Source: Chryseobacterium aahli | Lineage (GTDB): Bacteria; Bacteroidota; Bacteroidia; Flavobacteriales; Weeksellaceae | Length of the DNA stretch: 64,000 bases | Direction: 5' to 3' | Assembly: GCF_022699665.1 (NCBI RefSeq) | Contig: NZ_JALDNB010000007.1 | Coordinates: 186,001 to 250,000, forward strand | Part shown: piece after piece, positions 57,889 through 64,000 of the stretch | How positions within the stretch are numbered: the first letter of the stretch is position 1 | Layout: each line of letters starts with the position of its first letter | Made by a program: the position numbers and the translations under genes | The notes under the pieces: generated by a model | Told to the model about the DNA's origin: nothing | Database searches by the model: none | Seen by the model: only the letters and a program-made list of their open reading frames with translations

Positions 57889-58761
57889 TTATATAAATTT
57901 TTCTAAAATAAAGTACAAATATACGACAGGAACACAGATTAAAAAACTATCCAGCCTATCTAATACTCCGCCATGCCCAGGGATAATGTTTCCGCTGTCT
58001 TTTACCCCGAAAGTTCTTTTCAGCTGGCTTTCTACCAAATCTCCCAAGGGCGCAAAAGCTGCAATCAGAAAACCAACAACCATCCAATTCCCACGAAGCT
58101 GTGGCTGATACATTTCAACAAAATAAGAAAGAACTAATGTAAGTACTACTCCACCAGCATAACCTTCCCAGGTTTTTTTAGGCGAAATCTTAGGCGCCAT
58201 TTTATGTTTTCCAAAAAACTTTCCAACCAAATAAGCAAACGTATCACTGCTCCAAATTAAAATAAAAAGGAAAATAACTTCTAACGAAAAATTGCTGTCG
58301 TAAGAAGAGTATTTAGGTAAACCCAATGCAAATGAGAATGGTAAAGCGACGTATATTACTGTGAAAATTAGTTTCCCGCTATCAAAGTATAGCTCACTTG
58401 TAAATTTAAATAAAGTAACTACCGCAATCACAACAAGTGCCAATGCAAGGATTTCCGTTAACCTGAAATTAAAATAAAAATCGTGATAAAAATACCGTTT
58501 AGAGAACATATAGAAAATAAGCAGTACGATGGGTAAAACCACCCATTTTTCGTATCCATTGCCAAATTTCATGATTTTTATGCACTCCCACGTTCCTACC
58601 AGCAAAAGAAAAGTGATTAACCCGTAATACAAATATTGCTGCTTTACAAGACCCGGCGAAATTTGATACAGAAGCTGAGCTCCCAATGGCGTAGTACAGA
58701 GAATAATGACTGCAATGTAAACAACCCCCGAAATGGTTCTCTGAATAAGATTTTTGTCCAA
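57889..58761 (-). CDS. cdsA: Phosphatidate cytidylyltransferase
   Basis: 290 aa. Makes CDP-diacylglycerol, the precursor of all phospholipids. About eight membrane helices. The C-terminal family signature is complete: SQLKRTFGVKDSGNIIPGHGG followed by VLDRLDS, with the Lys-Asp and Asp-Arg-x-Asp metal-binding residues. The KTWEG segment is also typical. It lies 21 bases after the LUD gene and four bases before psd. Ordinary core function. Confidence 0.95.
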   Translation of the reverse strand: MDKNLIQRTISGVVYIAVIILCTTPLGAQLLYQISPGLVKQQYLYYGLITFLLLVGTWECIKIMKFGNGYEKWVVLPIVLLIFYMFSKRYFYHDFYFNFRLTEILALALVVIAVVTLFKFTSELYFDSGKLIFTVIYVALPFSFALGLPKYSSYDSNFSLEVIFLFILIWSSDTFAYLVGKFFGKHKMAPKISPKKTWEGYAGGVVLTLVLSYFVEMYQPQLRGNWMVVGFLIAAFAPLGDLVESQLKRTFGVKDSGNIIPGHGGVLDRLDSFLICVPVVYLYFILEKFI

Positions 58762-58782
58762 AATTTAAAATTTAGATTGTTT

Positions 58783-59364
58783 CTAGTCTTCTAACAACAG
58801 CAGAAACAGCTTGGTATTATTGTTTGTTGCGGTATCTAGTTTAGAATGATTTCCGCTTATTGAGGTAAGATTTTTTATATTCCCGCTGCGCTTTATTTTC
58901 CCCATTGCATCGTTCAGATTATTAACAATCTGAGAAACGTTTGCCATCACAACAATTTTTGATGGTAGCCTTGAAGAATGGTAGTGCAGAATATTATTGT
59001 GGGAAAGCATTATTCTACCGTCATATGCAATTAGATATTCGCAAGTGATAAATGCAGCATCGTTGACTGTTTCAAGTTGTGGCGTATGAGAAATCTTTAC
59101 AACATTCAAAAAATTTTGTAAATCTTTGTCACAACAAAACACAGAATTTACACCCTCAATCTTTAAGATCTGGTTTAATGTCTGCAAAGCTTCAGCTTCA
59201 TCAGCACAATAATTAAAAAAACCTCCGGAATGGGTAAACAATTGGGCGAACTTATAATCAAGATCAGCGTTTTTCAGCGAATCCCCTAGCTTCTCCAGAC
59301 TTTGTTTGTCATCTTCCTCAGGCTGATTAGTTAGTTTGCTTACAATTCTCTTAAATAAACTCAA
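58783..59364 (-). CDS. LUD-domain protein (LutC-like)
   Basis: 193 aa. A single LUD domain: VNSVFCCDKDLQNFLNVV, VNDAAFITCEYLIAYDGRIMLSHN, SKIVVMANVSQIVNNLNDAMGKI. The family includes LutC of lactate utilization, where it works with LutAB, but no lutA or lutB gene is present here. In Flavobacteriia this protein is regularly found beside ftsH and cdsA, so its role may differ; it remains unknown. A -7 box lies 27 bases before the start. The gene heads a run with cdsA and psd. Confidence 0.85.
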   Translation of the reverse strand: MSLFKRIVSKLTNQPEEDDKQSLEKLGDSLKNADLDYKFAQLFTHSGGFFNYCADEAEALQTLNQILKIEGVNSVFCCDKDLQNFLNVVKISHTPQLETVNDAAFITCEYLIAYDGRIMLSHNNILHYHSSRLPSKIVVMANVSQIVNNLNDAMGKIKRSGNIKNLTSISGNHSKLDTATNNNTKLFLLLLED

Positions 59365-59391
59365 CTTAATGTATTTTTAGTCAACTTACTA

Positions 59392-59399
59392 CAAAAATA
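59392..59399 (-). promoter_or_regulatory. -7 box (TATTTTTG) of the LUD-cdsA-psd operon
   Basis: Exact TAnnTTTG on the minus strand, 27 bases before the LUD start. Confidence 0.4.
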
Positions 59400-59446
59400 G
59401 AAAATTAATTAGAATTGCTTCTAATAATATTGCTTTAAAATGAAAA

Positions 59447-59472
59447 AACCCGGCAATTTTACAATCACCGGG
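59447..59472 (-). terminator. Terminator of ftsH
   Basis: Stem cccgg / ccggg extended by AT pairs around an AT-rich loop, then six T on the minus strand, just after the ftsH stop. Confidence 0.75.
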
Positions 59473-59497
59473 CTGTATTCAATTGAATATAAATATT

Positions 59498-61483
59498 TTA
59501 AAGCTGAGCAGGACTTTCTGGAGCCTGAATCTCACTTTCTTCTACTTTTTCATGGATTGGAATGGTATTCGTCACCGGTCTCTCTGTCAATTCAGGATCC
59601 CAAGCTCTTTTACCGAATATATCCTCAAGATCTTCACGGAAAATAACTTCTTTTTCTAAAAGTTTATTTGCCAAAGCATCTAATTTATCTTTATTCTCAG
59701 TAAGAATTCTTACCGCTCTTTCGTATTGATTTTCAATAATCATTTTGATTTCTGCATCAATCTTAGAAGCAGTTGCCTCAGAATAAGGTTTCCCAAAACT
59801 ATATTCTGATTGACCTGAACTGTCATAATAAGAAATATTACCAATATTAGGACTCAATCCGTAAATCGTAACCATTGCCTGAGCTCTCTTAGTCACTGTT
59901 TCCAAATCTGAAAGTGCACCTGTAGAAATATTATTAAATATAACTTGCTCAGCCGCTCTACCTCCTAATGTAGCACACATTTCGTCTAACATTTGTTCAG
60001 TAGTTGTCAACTGTCTTTCTTCAGGAAGATACCAAGCCGCCCCTAATGAACGTCCTCTTGGAACAATTGTCACTTTCAATAATGGAGAAGCGTGTTCTAC
60101 CAACCAAGAAATTGTTGCGTGACCAGCCTCATGGAATGCCACTCTTTTTTTCTCAGATGGCTTAATCGCCATATTTTTCTTCTCAAGACCACCGATGATC
60201 CTATCTACAGCATCTAAGAAATCTTGCTTATTGACAGATTCATGACTGTTTCTTGCTGCAATTAAAGCTGCCTCGTTACAAACATTCGCAATATCTGCCC
60301 CACTGAAACCTGGAGTTTGCTTTGCCAAGAACTCTCTGTCTATAGTCTCGTCTAGTTTGATTTTCTGTAAATGAACATCAAAAATCTCTCTTCTTTCGTG
60401 TAATTCAGGAAGGTCAACATAAACCGAACGGTCAAAACGACCAGCTCTCATTAATGCTTTATCCAGAATATCAGCTCTGTTGGTTGCTGCCATTACAATT
60501 ACGTTCACGTCGGTTCCGAAACCGTCCATTTCAGTAAGCAATTGGTTCAATGTATTTTCTCTTTCGTCGTTTCCGCCAGAGAAATTATTTTTTCCTCTTG
60601 CACGTCCGATCGCATCAATCTCATCAATAAAGATAATCGCAGGAGATTTTGCCTTTGCCTGAGCAAACAAATCTCTTACTCTTGAAGCTCCTACCCCAAC
60701 AAACATTTCAACAAAATCTGAACCTGAAAGTGAGAAGAAAGGAACTTTAGCTTCACCTGCAACAGCTTTCGCCAATAAGGTTTTACCTGTTCCCGGAGGG
60801 CCTACCAAAAGTACTCCTTTAGGAATTTTACCTCCCAATTTTGTGTATTTTTCAGAGTTTTTCAAGAAGTCTACAACTTCCTGCACCTCTTCTTTAGCTC
60901 CTTCTAATCCTGCAACATCCTTAAATGTTGTCTGAATCTTTTCTTTTTCGTCAAATAATTTGGCTTTAGATTTACCGATAGAGAAGATCTGTCCTCCGGG
61001 ACCTCCGCCACTTCCCATTTTTCTGAAAAGGATAAAGTAGAACAATCCTAAAATCGTAATCCAGATAAGAGCTTGAACAAGAGCACCCATCAATGCACTC
61101 TCTCCTTCTGCATAATCTTTAGACGTTTTGATTGCCGGATTCTGGCTCTTTATAGATTCAAATTTCTCTAAGAAAAGCTGTAAATCTCCGTACTTAAGGC
61201 TATAATCAGCCTTTGCAGAAGACATACCTAAATTTGAAAAAGGATTTGCCTTGTCATCTTTCGTCACGGTAGCTGTTTTCGCAGCTTTTGTTAAAAATAC
61301 TTCAGCTTTCTGAGCTTGTTTATCAATCAACACATTCTGAACTTTCCCCGACTGCATTTCTCTAAAGAAAGCATCTTCGTCAATAGATTTTGAATTGTTG
61401 CCACCCAAAAAGTTCGAGGCAAAAAATAACAAAAGGGCTATTATAGCGATTGGGAAAAACCAGTTAAATCCTTTATTATTCAT
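59498..61483 (-). CDS. ftsH: ATP-dependent zinc metalloprotease FtsH
   Basis: 661 aa. Membrane-bound AAA+ protease that destroys misfolded membrane proteins and key regulators. Two membrane helices (near residues 9-25 and 133-153) surround a periplasmic domain. Walker A GPPGTGKT at 228-235, FIDEID Walker B, and the SRH segment [18 protein letters not shown] follow; the protease zinc site HEAGH is at 451-455. The C-terminus (after residue 600) is a disordered tail. It starts 16 bases after rsfS, so both genes share a transcript. Confidence 0.97.
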   Translation of the reverse strand: MNNKGFNWFFPIAIIALLLFFASNFLGGNNSKSIDEDAFFREMQSGKVQNVLIDKQAQKAEVFLTKAAKTATVTKDDKANPFSNLGMSSAKADYSLKYGDLQLFLEKFESIKSQNPAIKTSKDYAEGESALMGALVQALIWITILGLFYFILFRKMGSGGGPGGQIFSIGKSKAKLFDEKEKIQTTFKDVAGLEGAKEEVQEVVDFLKNSEKYTKLGGKIPKGVLLVGPPGTGKTLLAKAVAGEAKVPFFSLSGSDFVEMFVGVGASRVRDLFAQAKAKSPAIIFIDEIDAIGRARGKNNFSGGNDERENTLNQLLTEMDGFGTDVNVIVMAATNRADILDKALMRAGRFDRSVYVDLPELHERREIFDVHLQKIKLDETIDREFLAKQTPGFSGADIANVCNEAALIAARNSHESVNKQDFLDAVDRIIGGLEKKNMAIKPSEKKRVAFHEAGHATISWLVEHASPLLKVTIVPRGRSLGAAWYLPEERQLTTTEQMLDEMCATLGGRAAEQVIFNNISTGALSDLETVTKRAQAMVTIYGLSPNIGNISYYDSSGQSEYSFGKPYSEATASKIDAEIKMIIENQYERAVRILTENKDKLDALANKLLEKEVIFREDLEDIFGKRAWDPELTERPVTNTIPIHEKVEESEIQAPESPAQL

Positions 61484-61499
61484 TTAATACTTTTAAAAT

Positions 61500-61868
61500 T
61501 TATACTTCACTTTCTATTTTGGTGATTTTTGCATCACCCCAAAGTTCTTCAATATCGTAATACTGACGAGTCTCTTTCTGGAAGATATGCACCACCACGG
61601 TTACATAATCTACCAAGACCCACATTGAGTTTTCTGTACCCTCTACATGCCAAGGTCTGTCCTGAAGATCGTTTCTTACCTTTTTTTCTACACTTCCGGC
61701 TAATGCCGAAACTTGTGTATTTGAGTTACCACTACAAATTATAAATGTTTCTGCTACCGAGTTTTCAATTTTTGAAAGGTCGAAAATCATAATATCTTCC
61801 CCCTTTACATCCTGGATAGCTTCTACAATTTTATCTATTAGCGCTTGCTTTTCTACTGTTTTGTTCAT
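61500..61868 (-). CDS. rsfS: Ribosomal silencing factor RsfS
   Basis: 122 aa. Binds ribosomal protein uL14 and blocks subunit joining during starvation. The family core is clear: KGEDIMIFDLSKIENSVAETFIICSGNSNTQVSALA, RPWHVEGTENSMWVLVDYVTVVVHIFQKETRQYYDIEELWGDA. Cytoplasmic. First gene of the rsfS-ftsH operon; a -7 box lies 19 bases before it. The divergent birA gene begins about 86 bases away. Confidence 0.95.
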   Translation of the reverse strand: MNKTVEKQALIDKIVEAIQDVKGEDIMIFDLSKIENSVAETFIICSGNSNTQVSALAGSVEKKVRNDLQDRPWHVEGTENSMWVLVDYVTVVVHIFQKETRQYYDIEELWGDAKITKIESEV

Positions 61869-61887
61869 TAAAATATACTATAATCTG

Positions 61888-61895
61888 CAAATTTA
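61888..61895 (-). promoter_or_regulatory. -7 box (TAAATTTG) of the rsfS-ftsH operon
   Basis: Exact consensus on the minus strand, 19 bases before the rsfS start. Confidence 0.45.
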
Positions 61896-61954
61896 TTGTT
61901 TTTCTTTTACTTTAACCTTACTTTTAGGGCTTTAATGTCTTAAAGTTTTCATAA

Positions 61955-62668
61955 ATGACCGATCTGTTTTACCAAAAAGAGTGTTCTTCTACTAATGACG
62001 AAATATCTCAGGTTTTACTTTATCCACATTCAAATTTTGTTGGTCTCTATACTTTTAATCAAACAAAAGGAAGAGGGCAGTACGGAAATATTTGGGCTTC
62101 CCACCCTGAGCAGAATCTTGCATACACCATTGCTGTAAAAACTCAGGACATCAAACTCAGTGATTTCTTGTTCAATTATTATACCGCAACAGCAATACGC
62201 GAGTTTCTTGCCAAACTGACCGAAAAAACAGTGACGATAAAATGGCCAAATGATATTATTTTAGCCAACAAAAAACTAGTCGGAATTCTGATCGAAAAGA
62301 AAAAATTCAATGGAGAAAATTATTTTATTATTGGAGCAGGAATTAATGTTCTTCAGGAAAAGTTTGACGAAATTTCTAATGCAGGCTCAATCTTAACCCA
62401 AACCGGAAAAAAAATAGAATTACAAAGTTTCACTAAAGATTTACATGAATTTTTAGTTGAAAAATTTAAAAATATAGATTCTGAAGAAAATGTTTTAGAA
62501 GAATTTAATTTAAATCTATTCAGAAAAGATGAAATTTCAGTTTTCGAAATTGACGGAAAGCGACAAAATGGCATCATCAGAAAAGCTGACGAAAAAGGTA
62601 AAATCTGGATTGAATTTGAAGATGAAACAAAATCGTTTTACCACAAAGAAATAAAACTTCTTTACTGA
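61955..62668 (+). CDS. birA: Biotin--[acetyl-CoA-carboxylase] ligase, catalytic domain only
   Basis: 237 aa. Attaches biotin to the carboxylase carrier domain. ECSSTNDEI opens the catalytic domain. TKGRGQYGNIWASH is the biotinyl-AMP loop (GRGRxGR in E. coli is GRGQYGN here), VTIKWPNDIILANKKLVGIL the catalytic Lys segment, and IIGAGINV follows. There is no DNA-binding helix-turn-helix at the N-terminus, so it is an enzyme without the repressor function of E. coli BirA. Its last seven bases overlap the end of the convergent permease gene. Confidence 0.93.
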   Translation: MTDLFYQKECSSTNDEISQVLLYPHSNFVGLYTFNQTKGRGQYGNIWASHPEQNLAYTIAVKTQDIKLSDFLFNYYTATAIREFLAKLTEKTVTIKWPNDIILANKKLVGILIEKKKFNGENYFIIGAGINVLQEKFDEISNAGSILTQTGKKIELQSFTKDLHEFLVEKFKNIDSEENVLEEFNLNLFRKDEISVFEIDGKRQNGIIRKADEKGKIWIEFEDETKSFYHKEIKLLY

Positions 62669-63774
62669 TTCGCTCTTCTGATATACAAGATTAAAGTCAG
62701 TGGAAAAAAGATAATATTCGGCATCCACATTGCCAATGACGGAGTCAGAATTTTATTCTCTGAAACCACTTTTAAGGCCTCAAAAGAGAACACAAACACG
62801 AAAGCCAAGGAAATCCCGATTGCCAGGTTGATTCCTAAACCTCCTCTTTTCTTTTGAGAAGAAAGTGAAAGTGCTAAAAATGTCAGTAAGATGATTGATA
62901 CAGGCATTGAGGTTCTTTGATGAAACTCATTCAAGTGTGCATTCAGGTTGCTGTTTCCTTTTTCTCTTTCTCGATCGATGAATTTTATAAGCTCAGGAGT
63001 CGTTTTATTTTGACCCAAAAGTTCGTTTGGAAACAACTCTTCTGGTGCCTGTCCATAACTTTTCCTCAACTCAAAACCCTGACCTAATTTTTCTGAATCA
63101 TCTTTATTAATGGTCTTTTCGAGAAAACTATTCAGTACAAATTGCTTTTTCGCAGGATCCCAATACGCATCATTTGCTTTCAGTTCGTAAGTCAGTTTAC
63201 GGTTTTTATCAAATTTTTGGTAGACAAAACCGTAGCCACGATATTCTTTTTTATTCCACGAATTGATAAAGATATATTCCGTTTTGCTCAATTGCGCCGA
63301 AACCGGAGCTGTACCCAGAATTTTATCTTTATTCGTTTGATTATAAGTATACGCTTCGAGCGCATTTTTCTTAATATTCGCCCATGGCAACACAAAATGA
63401 TTGACAACCAGAGAAAGTAAAGCAATGAAAAGTGAAGTCAGCAAATAAGGTTTTGCAAATCTGTGAAAACTCGCACCACTACTGATAATCGCAACAATCT
63501 CAGTATTATTTGCCATTCTGGAGGTAAAATAAATCACAGAAATAAACACCAAAATTGCCAAAAATGTAACGACAAGATTGATAATCCAGAACGGATAAAA
63601 ATGGATAAGGAAATAGGTTAAATTTAATTTTGGATCAAGAGCGGTGGCATTTTCAATTCTAGGAATTTTCTGCTGAACATCGATCACCAAAACAACCGTA
63701 GACAGCAATATCAACATGAAACCAAAGGTTCCAAGGTATTTTCTTACGATATATCTGTCTACAATTTTAAACAT
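62662..63774 (-). CDS. LptF/LptG-family permease
   Basis: 370 aa. N-terminal MFKIVDRYIVRKYLGTFGFMLILLS is the YjgP/YjgQ start. About six membrane helices (near 15-30, 55-80, 105-125, 290-305, 315-330, 340-360) flank a periplasmic beta-jellyroll (residues about 140-270). The protein is half of the LPS export motor that works with LptB2. Whether it is LptF or LptG is not clear; in Bacteroidota a second copy usually lies elsewhere. It starts nine bases after the tgt stop, so both genes are co-transcribed, and its stop overlaps birA by seven bases. Confidence 0.88.
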   Translation of the reverse strand: MFKIVDRYIVRKYLGTFGFMLILLSTVVLVIDVQQKIPRIENATALDPKLNLTYFLIHFYPFWIINLVVTFLAILVFISVIYFTSRMANNTEIVAIISSGASFHRFAKPYLLTSLFIALLSLVVNHFVLPWANIKKNALEAYTYNQTNKDKILGTAPVSAQLSKTEYIFINSWNKKEYRGYGFVYQKFDKNRKLTYELKANDAYWDPAKKQFVLNSFLEKTINKDDSEKLGQGFELRKSYGQAPEELFPNELLGQNKTTPELIKFIDREREKGNSNLNAHLNEFHQRTSMPVSIILLTFLALSLSSQKKRGGLGINLAIGISLAFVFVFSFEALKVVSENKILTPSLAMWMPNIIFFPLTLILYIRRANQ

Positions 63775-63783
63775 GAAATAATT

Positions 63784-64000
63784 TTAAAGTCTTTGTCTTA
63801 AAACAGGAACTACAGAATTTTTCCATTCATAGAAATCCCCTGCCAATATATGCTCTCTAGCAACTTTTACCAAATCTAAGTAAAAAGCCAGATTATGAAT
63901 CGAGGCAATCTGCTTTCCTAAATATTCTTTCGAAACGAATAAATGACGCACATACGCTTTAGAATACTCTCTATCAACAAAACTTGTCCCAAACTCATCC
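63784..64000 (-). CDS. tgt: tRNA-guanine transglycosylase, C-terminal part (5' end outside window)
   Basis: Seventy-one residues of the C-terminus in an open frame that runs off the right edge. The text DEFGTSFVDREYSKAYVRHL and the zinc-ligand histidine in QIASIHNLAFYLDLV are the typical end of bacterial Tgt, followed by REHILAGDFYEWK. The enzyme exchanges guanine-34 for preQ1 in tRNA(Asp, Asn, His, Tyr). The stop codon at 63784-63786 lies nine bases before the LptF/LptG permease start. The catalytic Asp and the three zinc cysteines are outside the window. Confidence 0.92.
   Translation of the reverse strand, partial: DEFGTSFVDREYSKAYVRHLFVSKEYLGKQIASIHNLAFYLDLVKVAREHILAGDFYEWKNSVVPVLRQRL

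Noticed and set aside
1..64000. tRNA or rRNA genes, insertion sequences, prophage
   Set aside because: No T-loop/acceptor pattern, no transposase or integrase motif, and no phage structural protein was seen on either strand.

Overview
The window comes from a low-GC member of the Flavobacteriia (Bacteroidota), most likely Chryseobacterium or a close Weeksellaceae relative. The grounds are four secreted proteins with type IX secretion (T9SS) type-B C-terminal signals, an exosortase F pair, a DUF5689/TonB-receptor pair, a Rho factor with a long Q/N-rich insertion, many short lipoproteins, no Shine-Dalgarno sequences, and promoters of the Bacteroidota form (TTG near -33, TAnnTTTG near -7). I saw no rRNA, tRNA, CRISPR array, prophage or transposase. 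No gene-free stretch reaches 300 bases; the longest (about 297 b, 43451-43746) is AT-rich and holds only two terminators.

Layout. 1-1514: edge of a surface-polysaccharide cluster (glycosyltransferase, hexapeptide acyltransferase). 1665-5075: two beta-carbonic anhydrases around a SulP anion transporter and a small exported protein, probably a bicarbonate-handling unit, closed by a very strong terminator. 5154-8831: pth and three lipoprotein genes. 8982-12362: mfd. 12610-17547: small exported proteins, a GH3-family enzyme, an MFS exporter. 17581-29095: four long T9SS type-B proteins, two on each side of dnaB-rnhA. 29226-36830: nitroreductase, nadB-nadC, a TonB receptor, a small membrane protein, asd. 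37057-39254: a cation efflux protein, two intergenic repeats, and xrtF with its partner. 39305-43450: an AmgK-like kinase, a GxxExxY protein, a free-standing RapZ C-terminal domain, a MurU-like nucleotidyltransferase and a LOG-family protein. 43747-50506: TonB receptor plus DUF5689 lipoprotein, divergent from an exported nuclease/phosphatase-fold enzyme. 50562-57148: sodB, rho, a DUF4293 protein, M28 peptidase, MsbA-like ABC exporter. 57231-64000: psd-cdsA-LUD, rsfS-ftsH, birA, an LptF/LptG permease and the end of tgt.

Working together. NAD synthesis (nadB, nadC), phospholipid synthesis (cdsA, psd), envelope assembly (LptF/G permease, MsbA-like exporter) and information processing (dnaB, rnhA, mfd, rho, rsfS, tgt, pth) are ordinary core functions. 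The accessory content is mostly surface biology. The most interesting points are the RapZ-C domain placed among MurNAc-recycling-like enzymes, the exosortase F pair without a visible substrate, the nested mosaic of the four T9SS proteins, and several genes whose -7 box lies exactly four bases before ATG, suggesting leaderless mRNAs.
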